A stretch of 6,308 bases of DNA from Fimbriimonadia bacterium (GTDB lineage Bacteria; Armatimonadota; Fimbriimonadia; Fimbriimonadales; Fimbriimonadaceae), in contig JALGXY010000456.1 of NCBI GenBank assembly GCA_029824495.1, positions 1-6,308 on the forward strand. Reading direction: 5' to 3'. Below, one piece after another: positions 1 to 6,308 of the stretch; position 1 is the first letter of the stretch; each line of letters starts with the position of its first letter. Made by a program: the position numbers and the translations under genes. Under the pieces are notes generated by a model. That model was given only the letters and a program-made list of their open reading frames with translations, had not been told where the DNA came from and ran no database searches.

Positions 1-852
1 CAGGATCCTCGGTCGGAAAGCATTGATCTTGCCAGACTTGACATCGTATGCCTCGATCTGACCATCTCGCTCCCAGACGATGGTTTTGCCATCGGTGCTC
101 GGCCAGCGGATGTCTCCATCCTTGTTCTTGGTGATCGAGACCTGCTTTTTGGCCTTCGTGTCCCACTTGTAGAGGTTCTTGGTGCGATCTGTCTTGTCAC
201 TGATAAAGAAGACATCGCTGCCGACCCACATTGGGAACCAGGAGTTCTCTCGCTTGTGGGGAAGCTCCTTCCAGGTGTTCTTCTCCAGATCGAAGAATCC
301 GATGACGCCTTGGGTGCCGCCGCGATAACCGCGCCAGTTGAACTGGTGGGCCGCTCCTCGGTTCATGGCGATCGTCTTGCCATCCGGTGAGAATGAGATG
401 TCGGAGACATCTTTCACCGCGGTCGGGACCGGCATGCCGCCCTCGGGATCAACCAAGAAGAGGTGACTGCCTCGGCGGGTCTCATGCGTCGAATTTGTCG
501 AATAGGCGATCTGGCCATCTGGAGTCCAGCCGAGGACCATTTCTGAGCCGCTGCGCATGGTCAGTCGCTTGGGCTGTCCGCCGTCAGCCGACATGACGTA
601 CACATCGGTTGAACCGTCGTATTGGCCAGAAAAGGCGATCTGCGAACCGTCTGGGCTGTATCGAGCTCGGTACTCAAGTCCAGGGTGAGACGTCAGCCTT
701 CTAGCCACGCCACCTTCGAGATCACTCACCCATAGATCAGATGCAAATGTGAAGACCACCTTGTCTTCGAAAACGTTGGGATATCGCATCAGCCGCACCT
801 CCATCGGGGCGGCGGCGACTGCAGCAGATGCTGCGATTGCTGAAATCAACAT
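1..852 (-). CDS. Tricorn-type protease, N-terminal beta-propeller part (3' end outside window)
   Basis: The first 284 codons are open to the window edge with no stop. The protein begins MLISAIAASAAVAAAP, a hydrophobic Ala-rich stretch that could be a weak signal peptide although it lacks basic residues, and continues MRYPNVFEDKVVFTFASDLW. It then shows repeated beta-propeller signatures: GGVARRLTSHPG, YSPDGSQIAFSG, YDGSTDVYVM, GGQPKRLT, FSPDGKTIAMNRG and RGYRGGTQG. These match the TolB/WD40-like six-bladed propeller at the start of Tricorn proteases, which feeds peptides to a C-terminal S41 serine protease; that protease part is not in the window. The ATG at 852 is chosen because an in-frame TAG lies ten codons upstream and GAGGA sits just before it. 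It follows the NAGPA gene after about 105 nt, so it may be co-transcribed or have its own promoter. A stand-alone TolB-like propeller protein is the alternative, but the RGYRGGTQ motif and the opening sequence favour Tricorn. Confidence 0.85.
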   Translation of the reverse strand, partial: MLISAIAASAAVAAAPMEVRLMRYPNVFEDKVVFTFASDLWVSDLEGGVARRLTSHPGLEYRARYSPDGSQIAFSGQYDGSTDVYVMSADGGQPKRLTMRSGSEMVLGWTPDGQIAYSTNSTHETRRGSHLFLVDPEGGMPVPTAVKDVSDISFSPDGKTIAMNRGAAHQFNWRGYRGGTQGVIGFFDLEKNTWKELPHKRENSWFPMWVGSDVFFISDKTDRTKNLYKWDTKAKKQVSITKNKDGDIRWPSTDGKTIVWERDGQIEAYDVKSGKINAFRPRIL

Positions 853-957
853 ATTCCTCTGTCCACAAACAGGATACGCCTATAAGGAGCATCCTTACTG
901 GGCTACTCAAAATGAAGCAGCAGAGTTTCTGATTGGAGACAGGTTGTGAGGATTGGC
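853..957. other. Intergenic gap between NAGPA gene and Tricorn gene
   Basis: These 105 bases are the longest gap between genes in the minus-strand run. Reading on the minus strand they contain a loose promoter-like pair (TTGAGT at 910-905 and TATAGG at 884-879) and an imperfect dyad, AGGAT at 871-875 against ATCCT at 891-895. There is no GC-rich hairpin followed by a T run, so no intrinsic terminator is supported. A short plus-strand reading frame across this gap (749-949) runs antisense into the Tricorn start and looks like a chance frame. Confidence 0.5.
879..910 (-). promoter_or_regulatory. Possible weak promoter for the Tricorn gene
   Basis: On the minus strand TTGAGT (910-905) is followed after 19-20 nt by TTATAG/TATAGG (885-879), about 27-30 nt before the ATG at 852. 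The -35 half agrees fairly well with TTGACA, but the spacing is longer than the preferred 17 nt and the -10 is imperfect. The main support is its position in the one sizeable gap of the run. It could be chance. Confidence 0.2.
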
Positions 958-2352
958 CTACTCAATTCTCACGGTGACTTCAAGGACACCTCCGCGAACG
1001 GCAGCCCGCAGCTTTGCCTCACCCTGATTGACCGCGGTGAACCGGCCGCCTTGATCGACCCAGCCAGCACCAATTGCTGACCAGAGGATCTCGGTATTCG
1101 GGATCAAAACCCCCTCCTCATCGGCCACCGAATAGGCATGCGAGGCGCCCTGGCTGAGCTGAGCTTTGCCCGTGATTACGAGAGTCGGAAGCTCAGGGTC
1201 TTCAACCACCAGCTCGAGCGGCTGAGGGCCGTAAAGAAGAATTGCATTCGAAACGGGTCGCGGCTTCGGATCGCTTGGGCGGTTCAGGACAACGCCGTTC
1301 AAGGCGAGTGTCGAGGACCCGCCCCCATCGAGATTCATCGCTTCGACGCAGCCGAGGCGAATCATGATGTCTGCGAGTTCACCCAAGGTGGCTCCAACGC
1401 TGATATCTGGCTGGCGGCCATCAACCACCACCAGCCAGACGTCGCCGGATGCGGTCTTGCCGACGGCCGTTCGAGGGTGCTTCGTGTCGGCAAATTTCTG
1501 GGCAAAGCCTTCGGCTGCCAAGTTGAGAGCGACCTGTCCAGCTGACAGAATCGCAGGGCCGCCACCGATGGCGTTCTGGACCTTTTCCACCTCAACGCCT
1601 TTCAGGTTCACGCGGAGTTCAATCTCCTTGCCGCCACTGAGGGCGATCAGCTCTTTAGACTGCTTGCCAGAGACAGTCAAAATCGCGTGTCCCGGCTCAA
1701 CTCTCACCGTTTTCGAGTCTCCAACAACATGTTTTGTTGTGGCGGTCACCGATCCTGTTGCGGGCAGCTTCTCGGGCATCTCCAGGACAAGGTGAATCAC
1801 CTCATCCCCTTCAGAGCGTGCCTCGCCGCCTGCTTCTGTGAAGAGAACTGCTTCGTCCTCGTGGCACATCTGGTTGACGCCGGTCAAGATGATTGTGGTC
1901 TCTTCGTCCGCAATCGCCTTCCCTGCGAACTCCAGCCTTCCCAAATCGAGATAGTCTTCGCCCCAGACAAAGACTGAGCGCCGTGGGTCGGGTGTGCTGA
2001 TCAGTTGACCTTCACGGATCATCGCGCCGAGAGGGTCGCCTGTCCACGGGAAGAAATCCGCATTAATGCCTCCGATCGCTTTGGTTCTCAGCACCATATC
2101 AGGCACAGATTCTCGTGAAGCTATTGACTCGCCAGTGACAAAAACTCGGTCTGCTCCGAGCACCGGCTGAGCAGATGCTGTCTTTGCCGCAGGAGTCCAC
2201 CGGATCGCGTGAATCATCATCGGCTTGGTGACATCCACCTCCATCCGGTAGAGAATTCCAGGGGCCACCAGCTTCTCCCAACTGCGTGATTGGGCGTGGG
2301 TGGAGACTGCCGCTGCAGCGGCGATCAGACAGAAGATGAGGTGTCGGCGCAT
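958..2352 (-). CDS. Secreted phosphodiester glycosidase, NAGPA family, with C-terminal beta domain
   Basis: A 464-residue protein. Residues 1-21 (MRRHLIFCLIAAAAAVSTHAQ) form a signal peptide: two arginines, a hydrophobic core and an A-X-A-like cleavage site, so the enzyme is exported. The catalytic domain spans about 35-375 and carries the family's conserved motifs: GGINADFF (94-101), AIGGGPAIL (261-269), HPRTAVG (292-298), VVVDGRQ (308-314) and NLDGGGSSTL (340-349). These define the phosphodiester glycosidase domain named after mammalian N-acetylglucosamine-1-phosphodiester alpha-N-acetylglucosaminidase. Bacterial members act on sugar phosphodiesters; the substrate here cannot be told. Residues about 385-464 form a separate region with a bacterial Ig-like look (ILWSAIGAGWVDQGGRFTAVNQGEAKLRA). 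The ATG at 2352 lies 28 nt inside the upstream LD-carboxypeptidase gene and has no strong Shine-Dalgarno, suggesting coupled translation. This start is favoured because it gives a complete signal peptide. Confidence 0.9.
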   Translation of the reverse strand: MRRHLIFCLIAAAAAVSTHAQSRSWEKLVAPGILYRMEVDVTKPMMIHAIRWTPAAKTASAQPVLGADRVFVTGESIASRESVPDMVLRTKAIGGINADFFPWTGDPLGAMIREGQLISTPDPRRSVFVWGEDYLDLGRLEFAGKAIADEETTIILTGVNQMCHEDEAVLFTEAGGEARSEGDEVIHLVLEMPEKLPATGSVTATTKHVVGDSKTVRVEPGHAILTVSGKQSKELIALSGGKEIELRVNLKGVEVEKVQNAIGGGPAILSAGQVALNLAAEGFAQKFADTKHPRTAVGKTASGDVWLVVVDGRQPDISVGATLGELADIMIRLGCVEAMNLDGGGSSTLALNGVVLNRPSDPKPRPVSNAILLYGPQPLELVVEDPELPTLVITGKAQLSQGASHAYSVADEEGVLIPNTEILWSAIGAGWVDQGGRFTAVNQGEAKLRAAVRGGVLEVTVRIE

Positions 2353-3259
2353 ATCGGATCTAGGATGGTGAGCGTACCCTGATCCGCGTTCAGCCGAGCC
2401 TTGACACCGAGCGGCAAGCTCAGCATGTTCTTCATGTGTCCGAAGGGAAAATTGATGATCGTTGGGGTGCTGATTTCAAACAGTCGATCCTCTACGATTT
2501 TTCGCCAAGGCCAAGACCCGATCTTCTCATCAAGCCTGTCATCAGTTCCGGTCATTTCGCCGATGATAATGCCCGCAGCTGACTGCAGAACACCAGCGTT
2601 TAGCATCTGGGTGAACATAGCGTCCAGCCTGTGCGGATCTTCGTCGACATCCTCGATGAGCAGCAGCTTGCCTTCTGCATCCAGTGGATCAGGCGTCGCC
2701 AGACTGTCGCCCAAAAGGCAGAGACATCCGCCGGTCAAAACGCCCTCAGCGATGCCGCCAACATGAGTCTCGCCCTTGAAAGCGGTCTCAGGAATCGGGT
2801 TCTCACCCTTCAGGATCGCCGTGAAAGATTCTTCGACCCAAGGCTCGCGCTCTACAGATAGAGTGATGAGCATCGGGCAGTGAAGTGTCACGAGGCCTCT
2901 ACGATTTAGAGGCAGATGGAGGCTTGTGACATCGCTGAAACCGCCAAACATCTTGCCCGATTGGGCCATCAGGTCAAGATCGAGATAAGGAAAGAGGCGC
3001 GCGCATCCGTAGCCGCCGCGCGAGCAGATGATCGCCTTGACATCAGGATCGCGAAAGCCTGCCATGAGGTCAGAGGCTCTCTCTTGGTCGGTTCCGGCAA
3101 GATAGCCGTCCGCCTTAAATACATGTTCCCCGAAGGTCACCCGATAACCCTCTGACTCCAGAAGCTCAACACCACGTTGAACCTTCTCTGGAGTCAGAGG
3201 CGAAGCGGGGCTCACCACCCTGACTTCATCACCCGGTGTGAGAGCCTCCGGGCGAAGCA

Positions 3260-3260
<1 letters not shown>
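2325..3260 (-). CDS. ldcA: LD-carboxypeptidase, peptidase family S66 (LdcA-like)
   Basis: A 311-residue protein matching the usual length of the family. It removes the terminal D-alanine from L,D-linked tetrapeptides during murein recycling, normally in the cytoplasm; no signal peptide is seen, in agreement. The N-terminal half opens with LTPGDEVRVVSPASPL and contains ICSRGGYGCARLFPYLD (78-94), the family's RGGYG signature. The expected catalytic triad is present: Ser109 in GGFSDVTSLH, Glu203 in LLLIEDVDED, and His275 in FPFGHMKN followed by LPLGVKARL. The start ATG overlaps the jag stop as TGATG (3262-3258), a classical arrangement for translational coupling, and the 3' end overlaps the start of the NAGPA gene. 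A related microcin-immunity protein (MccF) belongs to the same family, but the context favours peptidoglycan recycling. The gene symbol is by family and not by proven orthology. Confidence 0.9.
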
Positions 3261-4084
<824 letters not shown>

Positions 4085-4092
4085 AAACTCTC

Positions 4093-5487
4093 TCAACGGG
4101 ATTTTTTCTTTTTCTTCTTGACTTTCTTGGGCGTTCCGGTCTTACCAAAGAAGTCCGGGTCCACCTGCTGGGCCTTTGCATCAATCACTCCTCCCGATGG
4201 AAAGTGACCGCCCTCCGCCGTGCCGACTTTTTCAAGCTTCGGAATCGGCTGACGGTAAGCATACAATGTATGAGCACCGGTCAGGAGGTTGGTGAAGGTC
4301 CAGTAGATTGGAAAGGCCGCAGGAATGGGCCAGAAGAACATCGCAATTGAGAAGAAGAGGGCCATACCGACGCCCATCATCTTCTGCTGTTTCCAGTTGT
4401 TGGGATCGCTCACCGGCTGGACCAGCGTAGTGCCGACCATCGTGATGCCGTAAAGAAGAACCATCAGGTGATCTCGTTCACCGACGTTCGGAGCGAGCTG
4501 CATGAAGCCAAGAATTCGGCCGCCAGCACTGCCATCCATCCAGAGGAAATGGCCGGCTGTGAACTCGAACTTGTAGAGCATCATGCACTGGTAGACCAGC
4601 AGGAACAGCGGCATCTGAATCAGGGCCGGGCCACAGCCCGCCAGCGGATTCATTCCGTATTCCTTATACAGCTTCATGGTCTCTGCCTGCATCGCCTGCG
4701 GGTCAGTGACCTTGCCGGTCTTCTTGTCTTTAAACTTCTCCTGAATCTCTTTCAGGTAAGGCTGGAGCTGGGCGATCTGCCTGCCCCACATGTACTGTTT
4801 CTGAGCCAGCGGCCAGACCGCAATTCGAACCAGAACAGCGAGGATGAGAGCGGCGAACCAGTAGCTGAATCCGGGTTTGGCGCCGGTCAGGTTGACCAGA
4901 AACTCCATCATCCCGTAGCCAGGAATCAATCCCATCACTTTCTGGGATTTGCTCTTCTCTTTGAGGTCGTCTACAAGAGTATCGTAGAGCGCCTTGCCTG
5001 AGATCGACTCGTAAGCGACGTCAACATCGGGTGCCGGGGTGACTTCGAACTCATCGGTCCAGAGATCACCTTTTTTGTTCGATGTTTCGAACAGCGGTTT
5101 GAGCGTCTGGTGGGCCTTGGTGACCTTCTGGAAATCCCAGGTCGCATCGGCTGTGCCGAGCTGACCACGGTAGAGGCCGCTCTTAAATTGTGTGTCAGCA
5201 ACCAGAATCGCCGCATGCATCTCGATCCGGTCTGCTTCTTCCTGCTCCAGATCACCAGACTCAACCTCCTTGGAGAGCTGAGATTTCAAGGCGTTGCTTG
5301 TCTGGAAGATTGTAACGTCGAGAAGTTCAGCATTCTGCACCTTCATCTGTGCGAAGATTTCAGAACTGGGGCGTGTCTCCTCAGGGGCTTGACCACCCTT
5401 GAAGAGCATAAATCCAAGGTAGATGACTGCGCCGAACATCAGGATGTTCATGAAGTTCGGCTTCTGCGGCTGTGGCTGTTGGCTCAT
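4093..5487 (-). CDS. yidC: Membrane protein insertase YidC/Oxa1
   Basis: A 464-residue inner-membrane protein that inserts membrane proteins alone or with SecYEG. An N-terminal anchor (about 14-29, ILMFGAVIYLGFMLF) follows a short polar head. Residues about 35-190 form a soluble, mostly charged and helical segment with no clear match to the large proteobacterial P1 domain. The conserved 60KD-IMP core follows, with five predicted helices near 205-225, 285-305, 341-358, 372-388 and 390-410. Arg221 in AVLVRIAVWPL fits the essential groove arginine of the family; the cytoplasmic hairpin (229-278) carries KQYMWGRQIAQLQPYLKEI; NPLAGCGPALIQMPLF and FPIYWTFTNLL are also typical. The C-terminus ends in a basic KKVKKKKKKSR tail, which in other species contacts the ribosome. 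No strong Shine-Dalgarno precedes the ATG at 5487, 18 nt beyond the yidD stop. Confidence 0.96.
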   Translation of the reverse strand: MSQQPQPQKPNFMNILMFGAVIYLGFMLFKGGQAPEETRPSSEIFAQMKVQNAELLDVTIFQTSNALKSQLSKEVESGDLEQEEADRIEMHAAILVADTQFKSGLYRGQLGTADATWDFQKVTKAHQTLKPLFETSNKKGDLWTDEFEVTPAPDVDVAYESISGKALYDTLVDDLKEKSKSQKVMGLIPGYGMMEFLVNLTGAKPGFSYWFAALILAVLVRIAVWPLAQKQYMWGRQIAQLQPYLKEIQEKFKDKKTGKVTDPQAMQAETMKLYKEYGMNPLAGCGPALIQMPLFLLVYQCMMLYKFEFTAGHFLWMDGSAGGRILGFMQLAPNVGERDHLMVLLYGITMVGTTLVQPVSDPNNWKQQKMMGVGMALFFSIAMFFWPIPAAFPIYWTFTNLLTGAHTLYAYRQPIPKLEKVGTAEGGHFPSGGVIDAKAQQVDPDFFGKTGTPKKVKKKKKKSR

Positions 5488-5505
5488 GCTGATAAATCGA
5501 GTTGT

Positions 5506-5715
5506 TTAAGGAACTGGGTCATGCCCGCCCGGCCGCCAAGGATGACAGCGACAGATGCGTTTCATTCCCATCCATGATCCTTTGAGCAGGCCGTACTTTT
5601 CGATCGCCTGCAGCGTGTAGTTGGAGCATGAAGGAGTGTAGCGACATGAAGGCGGCATCCATCTGGTCGACTTTTGATAAAGCCGAATCAGGAAGACTCC
5701 GATTCTGCGTCCCAT
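5506..5715 (-). CDS. yidD: Membrane protein insertion efficiency factor YidD
   Basis: A 69-residue protein with the full family pattern: an amphipathic N-terminus ([16 protein letters not shown]), then [22 protein letters not shown] (20s-40s) with Cys24 and Cys30, then [18 protein letters not shown] with Cys53 and Cys55 and the closing RPGGHDPVP. YidD lies on the inner face of the membrane and helps YidC-dependent insertion. The ATG at 5715 lies 28 nt inside the 3' end of rnpA, the usual compact arrangement, and yidC follows 18 nt downstream. Length and motif order are normal. The previously more common name was an 'alpha-hemolysin-like' protein, which is not supported as a function. Confidence 0.95.
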   Translation of the reverse strand: MGRRIGVFLIRLYQKSTRWMPPSCRYTPSCSNYTLQAIEKYGLLKGSWMGMKRICRCHPWRPGGHDPVP

Positions 5716-6032
5716 CGCTCTCCAAGCTCCTTGTGGAGCAGATCAAGTTCATCGGCAAGCTCTCTGATGTCTGCGTCAACGGCAGTCGGCCTGATGATGA
5801 TGATCCGATCCCACTCACAATGTTCATACAGTCCTGCACACCTAAGGGCTTCAAGACACCTTCGCTTTGCACGGTTCCGATGGGGGTGGCTGCCGATGCT
5901 GCGGCTTGTGCCGATTCCCAAAAGACCCCTGCCCGGCAATGCAGACAATCGACAGAGCTTTCCGGATGCACGGAGGCCATTCTGAAAGATCTGCTCAAAT
6001 CGAGGTTTAGAGGGTCCGTTCAGACGGCCAAT
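5688..6032 (-). CDS. rnpA: Ribonuclease P protein component, start codon non-canonical or uncertain
   Basis: The protein subunit of RNase P, which trims the 5' leader of tRNA precursors with the catalytic RNA. The signature region is clear: [29 protein letters not shown] corresponds to the family's GISVSKK...RNRVKR-LREAFR motif. Upstream of it the same frame gives [20 protein letters not shown], a normal RnpA N-terminus. The frame is open back to a stop at 6080-6078 but holds no ATG, GTG or TTG before a TTG at 5948, which would remove the conserved N-terminal strand and helix. The bounds given use an ATT at 6032-6030, which has AAAGGG 9 nt upstream and yields 114 residues beginning (M)[11 protein letters not shown]; a CTG at 6023-6021, overlapping the rpmH stop as CTGA, would give 111 residues. 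Automated annotation may choose 5948. Identity is secure, start is not. The 3' end overlaps yidD by 28 nt. Confidence 0.85.
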   Translation of the reverse strand: MGRLNGPSKPRFEQIFQNGLRASGKLCRLSALPGRGLLGIGTSRSIGSHPHRNRAKRRCLEALRCAGLYEHCEWDRIIIIRPTAVDADIRELADELDLLHKELGERWDAESESS

Positions 6033-6154
6033 CGGTATCGACCCTTTGTGCGGCGTCGCTTTAGTACGTTGCGGCCATCAGTGGTTCGCATGCGAACCCG
6101 AAAGCCATGCTTCTTGTGGCGTTTTCTATTATTGGGCTGGAATGTTCGCTTCAT
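6020..6154 (-). CDS. rpmH: Large ribosomal subunit protein bL34
   Basis: A 44-residue, highly basic protein beginning [20 protein letters not shown] and ending [12 protein letters not shown], the standard sequence and length of bL34, a small component of the 50S subunit. The frame extends upstream to an ATG at 6205, but MKRTFQPN is the universal start, so the ATG at 6154 is chosen. No good Shine-Dalgarno precedes it (the preceding bases are CCAGCCAGAA). It heads the gene run; the rnpA frame overlaps its 3' end in another register. Confidence 0.97.
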   Translation of the reverse strand: MKRTFQPNNRKRHKKHGFRVRMRTTDGRNVLKRRRTKGRYRLAV

Positions 6155-6308
6155 TTCTGGCTGGTCCCGGTCAAAAAATTGAACGTGCATAGTACCTGAC
6201 CCCATTTGAGGAGCCCCGGGACACTCTGCCGCCCGCTGGATCAGCCCAGCTTTCTAGGATCAGCAAGCCGCCCAGCGACCGCAGACGCGGCTGCAGATGC
6301 AGGGCTGA
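6155..6308. other. Non-coding region upstream of rpmH
   Basis: These 154 bases to the window edge contain no gene I can support and no TTATCCACA-like DnaA box. On the minus strand they include AAATGGGGTCAGGTACTATG (around 6206-6187) followed by an A/T tract (CAATTTTTTG near 6182-6172). Further out, GGATCAGC occurs twice (6238-6245 and 6257-6264), and GCAGACGCGGCT/GCAGATGCAGGGCT form a loose direct repeat near the edge. A promoter for rpmH would be expected here. Confidence 0.5.
6189..6194 (-). promoter_or_regulatory. Possible -10 element for the rpmH transcript
   Basis: TACTAT on the minus strand matches TATAAT at four of six positions and would start a transcript near 6182, about 28 nt before the rpmH ATG. 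No acceptable -35 hexamer is present 16-18 nt upstream, so support rests mainly on position. The same bases are part of the GGGGTCAGGTACTATG string discussed as a repeat-like motif, so the match may be incidental. Confidence 0.2.

Noticed and set aside
871..895. Dyad AGGAT...ATCCT as terminator or operator
   Set aside because: The stem is only five perfect pairs with an interrupted extension and there is no T run; it could arise by chance.
1138..1977. Several plus-strand frames antisense to the NAGPA gene (1138-1545, 1364-1795, 1687-1977)
   Set aside because: Each is a shadow of a gene with clear conserved motifs; they show Ser/Arg-rich random composition.
5519..5998. 159-residue minus-strand frame overlapping rnpA and yidD
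   Set aside because: It runs in another register across two well-supported conserved genes and starts at a TTG; the protein resembles no family.
5628..6182. 184-residue plus-strand frame antisense to yidD, rnpA and rpmH
   Set aside because: Three conserved genes account for the same bases on the other strand.
6155..6205. Longer bL34 from the in-frame ATG at 6205
   Set aside because: The 17 extra residues are not part of bL34; MKRTFQPN is the conserved start and the extension lies in the repeat-like upstream sequence.
6155..6308. Replication origin next to rpmH
   Set aside because: The gene context is origin-like, but no DnaA boxes or AT-rich unwinding region are visible in this stretch.

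Overview
All genes in this window lie on the minus strand, in one tightly packed run. Read in transcription order (right to left) they are rpmH (bL34), rnpA (RNase P protein), yidD, yidC, jag/khpB, an LD-carboxypeptidase (peptidase S66), a secreted phosphodiester glycosidase (NAGPA family), and the N-terminal 284 codons of a Tricorn-type protease that runs off the left edge. The first five are the classical bacterial rpmH-rnpA-yidD-yidC-jag block usually found near the replication origin. No dnaA gene or recognisable DnaA boxes are visible in the 154 bases upstream of rpmH.

The organism is a bacterium with moderately GC-rich DNA. A peptidoglycan-recycling LD-carboxypeptidase, an exported NAGPA enzyme and a signal-bearing Tricorn fit a diderm from a less-sampled phylum. 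YidC (464 aa) has an N-terminal membrane anchor and a helical extracytoplasmic segment, without the large beta-sandwich P1 domain of proteobacterial YidC. Armatimonadota is my best guess from general resemblance, but it is an inference and not proven by the window.

Layout: 6155-6308 is non-coding, and its part next to rpmH resembles a repeat/transposase-associated tail (from memory). 6020-6154 is rpmH. About 5688-6032 is rnpA, which has no ATG, GTG or TTG that would retain its conserved N-terminus. 5506-5715 is yidD, overlapping rnpA by 28 nt. 4093-5487 is yidC and 3260-4084 is jag. 2325-3260 is the LD-carboxypeptidase, coupled to jag by a TGATG stop/start overlap. 958-2352 is the NAGPA gene, overlapping the previous gene by 28 nt. 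853-957 is the only real gap inside the gene run, and 1-852 is the 5' part of the Tricorn gene.

The first part of the run serves translation and membrane-protein insertion: ribosomal protein, tRNA maturation, YidD/YidC insertion, and an RNA-binding Jag/KhpB linked to envelope growth in other bacteria. It continues without a break into two likely envelope or carbohydrate hydrolases. The joining of jag to a peptidoglycan-recycling enzyme by translational coupling, and the missing canonical rnpA start, are the two points most worth a second look. I found no CRISPR array, tRNA, rRNA, complete insertion sequence or clear rho-independent terminator, and no convincing wholly new system.
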